DNA of 64,000 nucleotides from Paratinospora sagittata. Its lineage: Eukaryota > Streptophyta > Magnoliopsida > Ranunculales > Menispermaceae. The stretch is from NCBI GenBank assembly GCA_035771175.1, contig CM069596.1, forward strand, positions 12,357,001 through 12,421,000. Reading direction: 5' to 3'. Position numbers and translations under genes: made by a program. The notes beneath the pieces were generated by a model. The model searched no databases. It was not told the origin of the DNA and was given only the letters and a program-made list of their open reading frames with translations. The number at the start of each line of letters is the position of its first letter. Position 1 is the first letter of the stretch. This document shows, in pieces, positions 1-10,975 of this stretch.

Positions 1-836
1 TCCTTCGAGGTGCAATGCGTTACTCGGGCACTTGAGAAACAAAAACATGTATGAAATGTGTTCCTCGAACTATGTTGAGTAAAAAACAATCAATGAATGG
101 GTTCCTTAACCTAAGAACAAGTTCCTTGAAAACATTTTGGTTCAAAACCAATCGAGGAGTAGGGTCCTCCAAGAGGAGTGAGTTCCTTGAATATCAATAA
201 TGAGAAATTCAAGTTTCAAAACATGTGAACTAAATGTTTTGACTCAAAATCAATTTAGAAAACTTTCACAAGAACTAAGTTGTTTGACTTTCAAAGATGC
301 ATGAAAACAAATTTTGCATATATTCAAAATCAAAAACCCGAAAACTTTAGATTTTATAAAAACCGATCAGAAGATGCATGACTGACTAACCTAGAGACAA
401 ACCTACAACCTTAAATGATCTAAGCAAAATCAAATGAAATATTTCTTCAAACGTCAATGCTTTGATCTTCGGACAGACCATTTGACTGTAAATTTTTGAT
501 TGACCAATCAAATGAAATTTCAAAATTGATCAAATTCATGCAAGTATGATTTGGAAAATTAATTGAGCAACATGGAATCAAGAAAGATTACAACCTAAAT
601 CTAGGTGCACTTGTAAGCTCTCATCCATTTCTCTTCAAGTCATTTTGTCCAAGCTTTGACTTTGACTTTATTTGATCCACTTGATTGCAATTACGTTCAC
701 TTGAGTCTTGTATTGACCTTTATTGTGACTATGGTGCTAAAACATACTCAAATTAAAACATTAGCCCCAATAGTCATATTGTTTTTTAGCACCAAAACAC
801 TAAAAAATATCTAAGTGATAAACCACTTAGATTAAT
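1..836 (-). mobile_element. LTR fragment, SIRE-like copia family, cut by window start
   Basis: The right end (about 790-836) is the reverse complement of the conserved LTR start also seen at 50750 and 55230, with the words for 'ttagcaccaaaacact' and 'aaaccacttag'. Positions 1-200 hold several degenerate GGAAC..GTTCC words like the U3 arrays of the other LTR copies, at the expected distance from the LTR start. The 3' part lies outside the window. No coding sequence is visible. The right boundary is approximate and I found no target duplication. Family assignment is by resemblance to SIRE/Maximus-type LTRs, so it is inference. Confidence 0.5.
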
Positions 837-883
837 AGATGAGAGGACGACGTGTGTAACCTATACATAGTAAAACATTAATA

Positions 884-2554
884 TGTGGGACACAAAAAAG
901 GAGGGTGAATTGGATGTTATGGCTAGTTTTAACAAATTCTAAGTTCTTAGTAGAAGTCATTTGATTAAATTAATTTATATGCTCAAAATGAATCAATGTG
1001 CATAAGGAAAAGTGTGAAAATTAAAATATTGCACACAAGGACTTTTACATGGTTGGGAAGATCATTTTCCTACCTCCACGCTTAGAGAAACCATATCTAG
1101 GATTCCACTATACCAGGTTCACTTCAAGGGTGTGAACCAAATCGTTACAATGTCTTTTTTAAGGTTCAAGACAAACCTATCCTTTCACAGGCTAAAAACA
1201 AACCACTAGTTCCTTTTTCGAAAGCAAAGGAAAGCTAGAATCCTTTTTACGGGCTAAGAATCAACTACTTGACCCTTTTCAAGATAAAGGGTGAAACTAA
1301 ACTCTTGACTCCAACCTAGGAATCACAAGTGATTTTGAATCACTTGACTTAGTTGAAACAAACCAAAAAGACAAGTACAATGATTATAATGTGTGTTCTA
1401 AGTAAATAAAACAATTACAATGAAGCTCAACATATACAATTTTACCAATACATAATATGAAACATATAACTCCATGGGTGAGAGAGACCTTACAATAATA
1501 TTACCTTCCTTGGAACCATATTTTCTCAAGAGAACGATTTTGAAGAAGCTTTAAAGCATGCTCAAAAGATTTCTTGAAATCAATGCATTTGATCAACTCT
1601 TTTTCATTCTAGGGTTTTCAAAATGGAGAAGATGAATGATTTTGGAAAACACTCCCTAGAATCACATGGCCATCTCTCTTGTGTTTAAAATGGCCTAAGT
1701 GCATGTATTTATAGTTTAAGAATGAGCACTAGTCGTTAGACACAAGTTACTACTCGTTGGGGGCTCAAAAATCAAGTTTTTTACTGTTGGAATCACGCCC
1801 CGACAGTCACCAGCGTGTTGGTCCAAGCTAGCAGCGTGCTGGTCAATATACCTGCAAGCCTAGAACCCATAAACTGGACAGAAGAGCGCTTCTCCAAGTC
1901 AGGAGCGCGCATCTACGCAATCCAGTCAGGAACGTTTTCTTGGGTTTTTTTATTTTTCAAAAATTCAGCTTTATGAGATTGTTTGGGAACAAAATGCGAT
2001 GAAAACACATCAATTTAAAGATTAAAACACTTTGAAATCATTTCAAACAAAAAGAACAAGTCCAAGTTCAAAACAAGTTGAACTTGAAAACTTAAACCAA
2101 TAAGACTTTAAAAAACTTTGTAGAAATGGGATTTGGATTAAAATAAGTGCAAAAATGATTCAAACAAGTTTGAATAGTTTAAGAATATAAAACCAAGCAT
2201 GTTTGAACACTTGAAAATCATTTTTACAGAAAGCTTAATGCATGAATAAATTTTAAAGAATGATTGAGCAATATGAAAGGCAGAAGGGTTACAACCTAAG
2301 TCTAGACACATGAACTTCTCAACCTCTTGTTTCTTCTTTCCTTCAAGTTGTCCAAGCTTTAAGTATGGTTGATCCTTTCCTTTAATCCTTTTCTTGAGGA
2401 ACTTCTTGAACTTGAAGTACTTTGATCTTGTATTGGCACTTCTTCACTTGTGCTGAAACATACTTAATTGAAATCATTAGCACCATAAGTTATATTTTTT
2501 GTTAGCATCAAAACACTTAAGAGAAAACTAAATGGAAAACCACTTTGGTCAACT
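884..2554 (-). mobile_element. Solo LTR, SIRE-like copia family, duplication TAATA
   Basis: The block starts TG (884) and ends at the conserved terminus, here CT instead of CA (2554). It is flanked by TAATA at 879-883 and 2555-2559. Read on the minus strand, its first 800 bp match 50750-51560 and its last 500 bp match 55380-55849, so it is the uninterrupted relative of LTR F. A TATA-like TATTTATA lies at 1706-1713 (reverse complement TATAAATA), separating U3 from R/U5. No internal region, primer-binding site or polyprotein is present, so it is a solo LTR left by LTR-LTR recombination. It lies inside or beside the older LTR fragment at 1-836. Confidence 0.8.
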
Positions 2555-2559
2555 TAATA

Positions 2560-3502
2560 CACACGAAATAACAAAAAAAACTTAAAATCAACTCAAACCC
2601 CCTACCTTACCCACTAGTCGATATCTCCAACGTATCCAAATTTTTAGGTTTTCATCCATGCAGTGAACTTGTTAACCCTAGCAATATTAGTGATATAGCT
2701 TGTACCGCCGTTTGAAGCCGAGTCATCAACACCAGTGTTAGGTAAAAAGAGAAACAAGTTATGTAAGGAACTGTTGGGGCAATAATATGAAATTGAAGAT
2801 AAGTGAAACATTGAGTAAGGTTGAGATGTTGGCAGTATTGGGTCAGGTACTAACCCAATAATAATGGGAAAAAGGGACGTGATGTTAACGAATTATGAAA
2901 ACCAAAAGTGGTTCCCATTGCCTGAGCAAGAGTCACAGACTGAGTAAATTGTATCTCGACCAATAATTGGTCTCAATGATAAGCCAGATGGAATGAAAAG
3001 ATGTGAAAGTTATGAAAACTTTCAGGAGAAGAGACTTTCCTATCTTAACTGGCAGTCTGATAGTAGACAAAGTAAGAGACCATCGTAGAGAATGATTAAG
3101 GCTCTAAAAATGATAAAGAACGTTAGCTAAGTTGAAGCTAACTGATGATAAGAGATAATAGAAAATTGGGTTAAGGACTCCTTAGATGATTAAGGCATGA
3201 GATTACTTAGAGTAGCTATTGTATAAGGGCTTCTATCATCATGTTGAAATTGATTTAAGGCATGAAAAATATTTGTCTTGTTAAAATGTAGTGACATGCC
3301 TAACCAGAAATACAAACATGTATTAAATAGACTGGTATAGTTTATTTTTGGAATGGATATTCTAAGAATGATAAGGAGCTAGAATAAATGTTGGGATCCT
3401 ATACGGTAGGTTTACTAATTGTTGGGTTATAAATATATAAGCAAGGTGTGAGGCAGCCTATAAATTTTGGGTCAGCCAAAGCTTAAAATTACGGGGTGTT
3501 AC
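2560..3502 (-). other. Unassigned repeat-like stretch with a minus-strand LTR-type edge at 3502
   Basis: No gene is recognisable here. Read on the minus strand, the right end is TGTAACACCCCG (from 3502), the usual start of a Ty3/gypsy LTR, preceded by a purine-rich run that could be its polypurine tract (about 3503-3517). The block may therefore be the 3' LTR of the element whose gag-like frame follows at 3503-4024, but I could not find its other end or a second copy. A short GC-richer patch at 2600-2740 is unexplained. Confidence 0.35.
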
Positions 3503-4024
3503 AATCCACCCAAGGACCACTAATAAAAAATCACTCACTTCTCTAAGAATGACAACACTGAAAGCTCCCGAGTTTCCATTTTGAACCAACTTGTAACAAT
3601 ATAGGAACTCCCTAAGATTAAAGTTATCAAAACCATGTTTTGTCCAAAGAGACAAACAACTCATAAGTAACCCCCAAAACCAATGACACAATTGAATAGG
3701 TGCAATCTCCAGCTTAGCCAACAACTTACCTAAAATGGGATGAAGCAAAAACCTAAACCCATAGGCAAACATATCCTTACTAATGGCGATCTTCCCGCAA
3801 TGTCGCGGAGAGCAAGCCCTCTCATTACCCTCAGGAGCCTTGAAGTGAATAGATGATGGAACTCCATACTCATAAAACACTTCATGAATCCCTTCCGGGA
3901 TCATAGAGGATGCATACTCCCATGCACTGAAAGCTGGTGGAGAGGCAGCTTCACCCAACACCTCACAACCCTCACCTTCGTCACCGAAATTCGCCCTCTT
4001 TGATGAAAGGAACCCGATGCACAC
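3458..4024 (-). pseudogene. Gag-like protein fragment of a plant Ty3/gypsy element
   Basis: An open frame of 188 codons with no convincing ATG start. The central part (about residues 75-135) has the pattern of the plant 'putative gypsy type transposon' gag-like family (Transposase_28): a Y-G-F-R-F-L-L-H-P segment, a hydrophobic stretch around I-A-P-I-Q-L, then a tryptophan-rich helix. The last 20 residues run across the purine-rich tract and into the LTR-type edge at 3502, so the natural C-terminus is missing. A second frame at 3901-4158 continues the similarity upstream, which points to a frameshift. The 4153-6930 solo LTR cuts the upstream part. It is a dead fragment; the family call rests on pattern recognition without a search. 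Confidence 0.45.
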
Positions 4025-4152
4025 GACACCTCCTCACTGGGGGGGAATGTCGTAGAATAATAACTAAAAGAGAAAGAATTCGTCCTGCTACTAAGGTATT
4101 GACTCTCCAACGTATAAGGCCACGAGAAACCCAAGTCATCATACAGAGTACC

Positions 4153-6930
4153 TGTCACACTCCGATTTTCAAAACTTAAATTTAAGGTAATAAGAATAAT
4201 TATTTGCTCTTATAAAGAAAATAGCAAAAAGAAAATTGAGGCGTGAATTGTATCCATCTACCTTAACCCCAAAATCTTTACACAGATAAAAATAAATTTA
4301 ATAATATCGTTTATATTCCAAATAAGGTTACAAGTTAAGATAGAAGAATACACTTTCAATTTCTATGCCACGGACTATAGATTCTCATTACACAAATTGA
4401 ATATTGAGCCAGGAGGGTACTTGCCCTTGTCCATCCATTATGGACACAACATTTTAAATATATTCATCAAGTAGAATTAACAAGTTCAAGTCCAAGACAT
4501 AAACATATAAAATAACCCATGAAATCTTCAACGACCACTATAATGTTCCAAAAGCATTGATTTATAATACAACCCATTTAATTGATATAATTAATTATTA
4601 AATAATTACTCAATCCTACTACCATAATGCTACTCAAGCCACTAACCCACCCCTACTACTGTGAGACACGTCACGAACTTGCGACTCTATTCTTTCATGT
4701 ACCTGCATGTGAAAAATAGGGGTGAGCTTGAAGGCCCAATGGGTCATCTAAACCATTCACAATATTTCATTATGATACATACACAAGAACATTACAAACA
4801 AGTACCACACATTAATCGTTGAAACATTTGATTCTTTAAGTTGAGAATTTCATCACGTTCCAAATCACGTACCTTTAGGAAATCAAACCCCGGGTGGCAC
4901 TACCCAAAATTAAAAATTAGTTGGCGATATTCATAATGAATAACTGCCCTATAATAATCATTGGCGATATTCATCAGAATAACTGCCCCAAAACGGTCAT
5001 TGGCAATATTCCTTAGAATAAATGCTCCATATGTGTTATTCTTATCTTAATCGTGTTCTTTAATGATGTCACAGTATCACACATACAACATAAATATGAT
5101 ATATAACTTCTATTCACATTATATGTTCAAACTCCACAACACATGGTATCATATCACAATGTCAAATAACAATAGCATTCACGCATGAAATTTATTATAA
5201 CAATTATGCTAATACTCTCGTCACATATCTCATCATCAAACTATAAAAAGTACACATGAATTACGCACTTCCAACATCAACTTGGGACAACAAATCATAC
5301 ACATACACATATCATCATGGCCAACAATCATAATATCTACAATCATGTAAGACAAGCATGCATGAACAATCTAATAATACTATAAATCTAATTAATTTAA
5401 TGTTCATATTTACATATCGAAATAAAATATTGTAAAGGCATAGAATCTTCCCCACCTATTACACACGCAGTTTGTCGTTGTCCGAATTCCTTGGTGTGTA
5501 ACGTACGTCCTTAACCTATACATACATATTACCTCTATGTTAGTATAAATATTCATAAAAATAATTATGAGTATATACGTATATAAGACTACGGTAATCA
5601 TGTAGCATAAAGTTAACCCATTACCTTACATACAACATTAAAGTAATAATATAACATAAGATTATAATATGTTATAATATAATATTATATACATCTATAT
5701 GGATGTATTTATGTGGGTACAATGTAATATTGTACAACAAAATAACGTATTGTAATATAATTATAATTTAATATAACTAATATACGATCTGATTTGCATT
5801 AGATGACATAGTATTGCGTATATAATATGTACTGTAGAATAGTGTGATGTGTTAAAATTTCACATGATTTAACTCATTCTTTTCTAATATCTAACACATG
5901 GCATTGGCTTAATATCAAAGTAGCACGTGGGGGTATTTTCTCCCCATGAAACGGTGGTAGCAACAACGTCGTTCTGCTGCTGCGGCTACTCTTTCCGGCA
6001 TCTAGAATACAAAGAAAATGAGAAAGGAGCAGACGGTGAAGAAGAAGGAAAGGGAATAGAAGGGAAGGGAAGAAAGAGGCATGATGGTGATAGCAACAGT
6101 GTCATTGCTGCTGCTGTAAGATCCAAAACAGGGCATTGATTTGATGAGCAAGAAGAAGGAAAAAAGAGAAAGCAAAGAAGAGGAACATTACCTCGAGGTG
6201 GTTTCGGCGGAGGCGATCCTATATAGCGTCACTTGTTCCCTAGTTCTCTAGGTTGAGAATAGGATGGAGAGTGTGGGAGGCCGCTGTAGAGAATTAGACA
6301 TTATATAAGTTAAGGTTTTCATTCATGGCTGCCATTTCCAATGCCAAAACAGAGTAATCAATTGTAAACAAACTTACAGTGATAGGAGGAGTTCGCTGTG
6401 GGTGGTGTTTCGACGCTGCACTGACAGACGTCACTCTGTGTGCTCACGTTCTAGGGTTGAGAGTAGAATGAAGAAGATGGCATTGAGTGTGACGGCTGGG
6501 AAAAGTTCCTCCTATTAATGTAATAGGATTAGGGTTTCAGGTAGTGATTTGGTTTCCAATATGCATCTTGCATGAAGGGAAATTTAGAGTAGATTAAGGA
6601 GTAATTTTTGGTTATTTCCAATAAAAGATATTAGAGTTTTGGGTAGTGATTTGGTTTCCAATATTCATCTTGCATGAATGAAAATTTAGAGTAGATTAAG
6701 GAGTAATTTTTGGTTATTTCCAATAAAAGATATTAGAGTTTTGGGTAGTAAATTGGTTTCCAATATTCATCTTGCATGAATGGAAATTTAAAGTACATTA
6801 AGGAGTAATTTTTTGTTATTTCTAATAAAAAGAATTGAGGATATTGTTGGAAAGGAAATGAGAGAAAAATATAAATTTTCACACATGTGACAAATCATTG
6901 GCCATTAATAGATCGTTTTGGGGTATTCCA
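4153..6930 (-). mobile_element. Solo LTR (gypsy-type, 2.8 kb), duplication GTACC
   Basis: Read on the minus strand the element starts TGGAATACCCC (from 6930) and ends GGAGTGTGACA (at 4153). GTACC occurs immediately outside both ends (4148-4152 and 6931-6935). Near its 3' end (about 4680-4745) it carries the 'gctcacccc' block also seen near the 3' ends of LTRs D, H and 23244-24662. There is no internal region. It interrupts the gag-like pseudogene at 3458-4158. It contains the three-unit tandem repeat at 6541-6840 and short ORF-sized gaps that have no coding character. Confidence 0.8.
6541..6840. repeat. Tandem repeat, three units of about 102 bp
   Basis: Units start at 6541, 6643 and 6745 with 'gtagtgatttggtttccaat' (third unit 'gtagtaaattgg...'). 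Each runs to 'ttagagttttgg'. The first two are nearly identical and the third decays at its end. The array lies inside the solo LTR, near its 5' end on the minus strand. Confidence 0.9.
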
Positions 6931-7239
6931 GTACCCATAATAACAACTCTCTAAAATGATGGATGAACAAGATACAACCCAAAGAGCTCGCGTAACAAGC
7001 TTGGTCGACCAAGGATCGACGAACACCCAACCTAATGAAAACGATGGATTCTGCGAACAACTCTAGTTCGCCTAAGCATGAAAACAATAGGCGAAAATCA
7101 AACCAACACACCTAAAGCAAAAAAGAAAAATCATTTGAACTCAAAACCAAATAAAGGAAACCAAAAGATTAACCTTTATGCTACACCCAAAACGAGCAAA
7201 ACGAAAAGCACAAACACAAGCAAGACATGAAACATCAAA

Positions 7240-7241
7240 CT

Positions 7242-7279
<38 letters not shown>
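7240..7279. repeat. Microsatellite (CA)n followed by (TA)n
   Basis: A run of CA dinucleotides passes directly into TA dinucleotides. The surrounding stretch 6936-7396 holds no recognisable gene; its open frames have no codon or motif support. Confidence 0.95.
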
Positions 7280-7396
7280 AGCAAAAACAAGGGCAAGATA
7301 ACAAACCAACCCTGGCCGCACCAAAATCATCACCAACATTTCAAATGACAAGCGAACCGACACTCGAAGTCCCAGCATGCTCGCCAAAGGTTTACT

Positions 7397-8180
7397 GTTA
7401 CACCCAAAAAGGAAACAGTGGGAAATCAAGAAGAAACTTTGGTTCAAGGACAACAACCTTACGGCGCGGGGTTCGAAGGTCAAACCCCTTCCCGGCCTAA
7501 GTCGGGCATCCTTGGCCGCAGGCCAAACAAGGTGAGGAAAACCCCTCGACCGCAGCCTAGGAAAACCTCTCGAACAAGATCGAGGGACCCTTCTCGGACA
7601 CGACCCAGAGGCTCCCTCGGCTATGGCCGAGAAGCTCCCTCAGACAACGGCTGAAAGATGCCCCTCGGCTGATGACTAAAGCTCTCCCCGACCACGGCTG
7701 AGGGGCTCCCCCCACTCAGCCAATGGACAAGGCTTCTTAGGCCTAGGTCAGGACTTTTCCTGAACATAACTGAAATCCTACCTTTCACCTACGTTACTGA
7801 AACATGCACAACCTTTCATTGACGAAACACAGTTAATGGAGACAAACTCGACCACTCAAAAAATGGATCTCAATGCAAGGGATCATCAATTTAGTCTTAT
7901 GTCTCCCAATAATAAATGTTGACGATAAATGCAATAGATCCACCCTCTATTATAAAAAGGACCCTTAGTCCCCCAAAGAATTGTATACTCTAAACTCTAA
8001 ACTCTCTACAATTATTATTTTCTCTCCTTCAGAGACTAACTTAAGTGTCAAAGTGTTTTGGTGCCACCGCCCTTTGCAAGATCGAAGCAAGGAGATCGAT
8101 CAAGAAGTTTGGAGGAGCCACAAAATATTTCTCTTTAGCAGTTAGGTGAGTTCGTCACCCGCCTGCCAAAGATGAGATTT
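7397..8180 (+). mobile_element. Probable LTR or LTR fragment
   Basis: Begins TGTTACACCC (7397), has a clear GC-rich U3-like half (7440-7740), then a TATA-like 'tataaaaagg' near 7951, followed by a typical R-like stretch. That is the order expected of a plus-strand LTR. The right end is not resolved: no CA plus matching target duplication was found, and no primer-binding site follows. The frame at 7418-7654 reads as basic, low-complexity protein and I do not regard it as a gene. Confidence 0.4.
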
Positions 8181-10332
8181 TTGGCTGAAACATTAGTTAT
8201 GGGCCAGATTAGGTTTCTAGGATTGCAATTTGAACTCACATATAATTTGAATCTTATATTTTTATTTTCTATTTTAATTAATTAATTATGAGTTGTTTAC
8301 TTTAATATGTGTTAATGTTTCTAATTAACTTGCCATTGATTAGATTGATTTCGTCAATCTTGATGAATTTGGAAGATGGATTTTTACGTCTAGACATGAT
8401 TAAAGTGACATGATCAAAGAGTGGAAGCCATGAAATCATGTAAGATAGGAATATACTTGCATAACATATGTAACCATTAAAAGAACGTGAACTTAATGAA
8501 TCTAGTTTTAATCTCTCTAATTCTCATAGGAATATAAAGATTTAGTTAAAAGGAGTATTTTTGCTTGACTATCTGGAAAAGCTTGTGAATAATTTAGCGC
8601 TCTTGATTAACAACTCAATTTGATTAATTAATTGAAAGAGGAATAACAGATCTAGGTGAAGTGTGACGGGAAAATTGTAATCCTAAGATTTATTGATTTG
8701 ATTATTTGTGTTATAACTTGTTTAGTTTAATTTTGAGTTTTCAATTTGTATAATATTTAATTTAGCATTATTTCTAGTTTTTGTTTAGATAAGATTTGGT
8801 TGAGATGTCATTAATAGTTAACAAAAATTAGTAACAAATCTTTGTAGAACACACTTATGTTGTTTGTTGTGCCTGTAAAGCAAACAAGATTGAGAGAATG
8901 CTAGACATTATAAAATTACATCACTTTTTTTTTTTTCTAATTTTAGAAAATGCAAAAACTTCTTTTCCTTTTGCTCAAAAAGAGTCGATCATGGCCTCTC
9001 TCTCTTTGGTATGAGATAGTCTGTCGGACTCTTTATAGTTTGAGAGATTTGATGGACTCTCTAGTTTGGGAGTTTCACCTGATTTTGGTCCTAGAACAGA
9101 GATTTCATGGAAGGATTTTGAGAGAGAGAATGGAGGTTACTGAATGAGTTTCATGAATCCCTGGGCATTGCACCCCATGAGTTCGAGTTCGTGTAGAGTA
9201 TCTTGAGAGCTGTAATTGTTACATAAAAGATAAGCTTGAAGTAGAGAGAGCTGAAAGAGAAAACGAGTGAATATTTGAGAGCATTTAGAAGTTACACCGA
9301 TAGCACAAGAAAGTAATTGCTGAATAATAGAGATGGGTGGTTTTCGAAGCTACTTATGGCTACTATTTATTAATGGTGCCAGCTAAAACTTACTCTAATT
9401 TTCCTAATAATCTTATGGAAAAAAAATCAGGGATCTAATTTTATTTTTAGGGTTGAGAAATAGTAAAAAAAATTAACATTAAAATAAAATTTATAAAAAA
9501 GTAAACGGCAAAGTATTGAAAAATTTTAAAACATATACACAAATATGTTTTAAATTATTAAATGGACTTTTGGATTTGGCTTATGAATTGAGCAAAGAAT
9601 TGAACTTTCAGGTTGAGCTCTTTAATAAGTAATCTCAGACCCGTTTAATTAAAATATTAGGTGGAGCTAAAGCACATGAATTAGTCTGGCTCGTGCTAAA
9701 GTCGATCCAAGGGGCCGAGCTGAATTGAACTTCCAGGCCACAAGCCAAATTACCACGCTGCAAACTAGTGACTCACTTGTGCTTTCATTTCTTCTTCTTC
9801 TTTTTTTAACTCAAAGTACAGGTTCCCGCCTGCATTTTTAATTTTGGAGAGAGACCGTTTTTCTTTCTTTAAGAAAATCAGTGTGACGGCTTCCCTTCCC
9901 TCCTAGTTATAATTAAATCATTTAGGGGGAGGTATTTTTCCGAAGGGGGTGTTTTCTTAAGAAATGCTTCCTCTCATATGTAGAAGAAAACCCTTTTTCC
10001 TCTGTATGAGGAGGCTGTTAAATAAGCGTTTTACAACTTTAATTTCTCAATTACCTTTTTTTCCATATACCCTTGCAAAAGGTAACCATTCCCAGATCTA
10101 TTAAATAAGCCTTTAATTTACAACTTTTCTCAATTAGCTTTTTTTTTTTCATAATCACTACTGCAAAAGTCACTAGTAGCATTAATTCGTTACCTTTTCT
10201 TTTTCTCTTTTCTTGTGAAAAGTGAAGTACAATTTATTCCAAAGATGCCCATGTACTTCCAAGAGTAAGGGTTAGGGTTTAAACTTTTTCTAGTGTCTTT
10301 CCTAATGGAAATTGGCTGGGCAAGTTGATAAC
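8181..10332. other. AT-rich intergenic stretch, no gene recognised
   Basis: No conserved protein, RNA gene or paired terminal repeat was found. Between 8950 and 9340 the base composition is less AT-rich and an open frame of 65 codons exists, but neither frame matches a family I know. 9700-9780 has GC-rich words that could belong to an old element. 9840-10500 is poly-pyrimidine rich. This is the distal upstream region of FRO. Confidence 0.5.
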
Positions 10333-10338
10333 CACGTG
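10333..10338. promoter_or_regulatory. G-box CACGTG in the FRO upstream region
   Basis: A perfect CACGTG lies about 640 bp before the FRO start codon. Iron-responsive FRO genes are known to be driven by bHLH proteins (FIT with group Ib bHLHs), which bind E-box/G-box sites. That this copy is used is inference. Confidence 0.4.
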
Positions 10339-10685
10339 AAATCCAGCTGCAGAATGAGGGCCCTACTAAAAACTTTAGTGATAGTCCGTCCAAAGTAATA
10401 CTCAGTTTTCAAAGATATAATCCTATACTTTCAGTTTTATTTTCTCTTTTCATTTTTTCTTGTAAGTCTTTTTTGGGGAAAATGTCTATATACATCTCTT
10501 CTTTTTAGTCAATAATTTCCTGATCTTTTCCCACTTTCAGTTTGTAATGTTCATCTTCACATCACCCAAACGACAACCTTGCAACAAACTATGACTATAT
10601 ATGTCGCCCCACAAATAACTTGTGGTGTTCAAATGTTTGAATTAAGTTACTGAAAAATTAATATCGATGTGTTTGAAACTTAATT

Positions 10686-10715
10686 ATGATCATGATCATG
10701 ATCATGATCATGATC
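10686..10715. repeat. Tandem (GATCAT)n, five units
   Basis: A perfect 6-bp repeat containing GATC/CATG palindromes, about 270 bp upstream of the FRO start. Confidence 0.9.
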
Positions 10716-10857
10716 AACTTCAGTTTACAACTATATAATTCGATAAACTTGAATATTTCTCTTAATCTTGTTATCTGGGCCATAGTGTTTTTGACTCCAA
10801 TAACCCAAAAATAATGAATGGTACCAATTCGTTTCCGTAAGAGGTTTTAATTTAAGA

Positions 10858-10860
<3 letters not shown>

Positions 10861-10916
<56 letters not shown>

Positions 10917-10917
10917 A
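10861..10917. repeat. Microsatellite (TA)17(GA)n in the FRO promoter/5' leader
   Basis: A run of TA (10861-10894) passes into GA (10895-10917), ending about 60 bp before the ATG. It lies directly upstream of the TATA-like element. Length polymorphism here would alter the core promoter or 5' leader. Confidence 0.95.
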
Positions 10918-10919
10918 GC

Positions 10920-10929
10920 TATATTTATA
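10920..10929 (+). promoter_or_regulatory. Possible TATA element of FRO
   Basis: TATATTTATA lies 47 bp before the start codon. That is close for a TATA box and would imply a very short 5' leader; the (TA)n tract just upstream could serve instead. The site is not decisive. Confidence 0.3.
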
Positions 10930-10975
10930 GCTGCAATCATCTAAAAAGAGGAGATCAGCTTGTTGATAATAAATA

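Noticed and set aside
8950..9147. Small protein gene of 65 codons
   Set aside because: No family match, no conserved motif, and AT-rich surroundings; the length is expected by chance.
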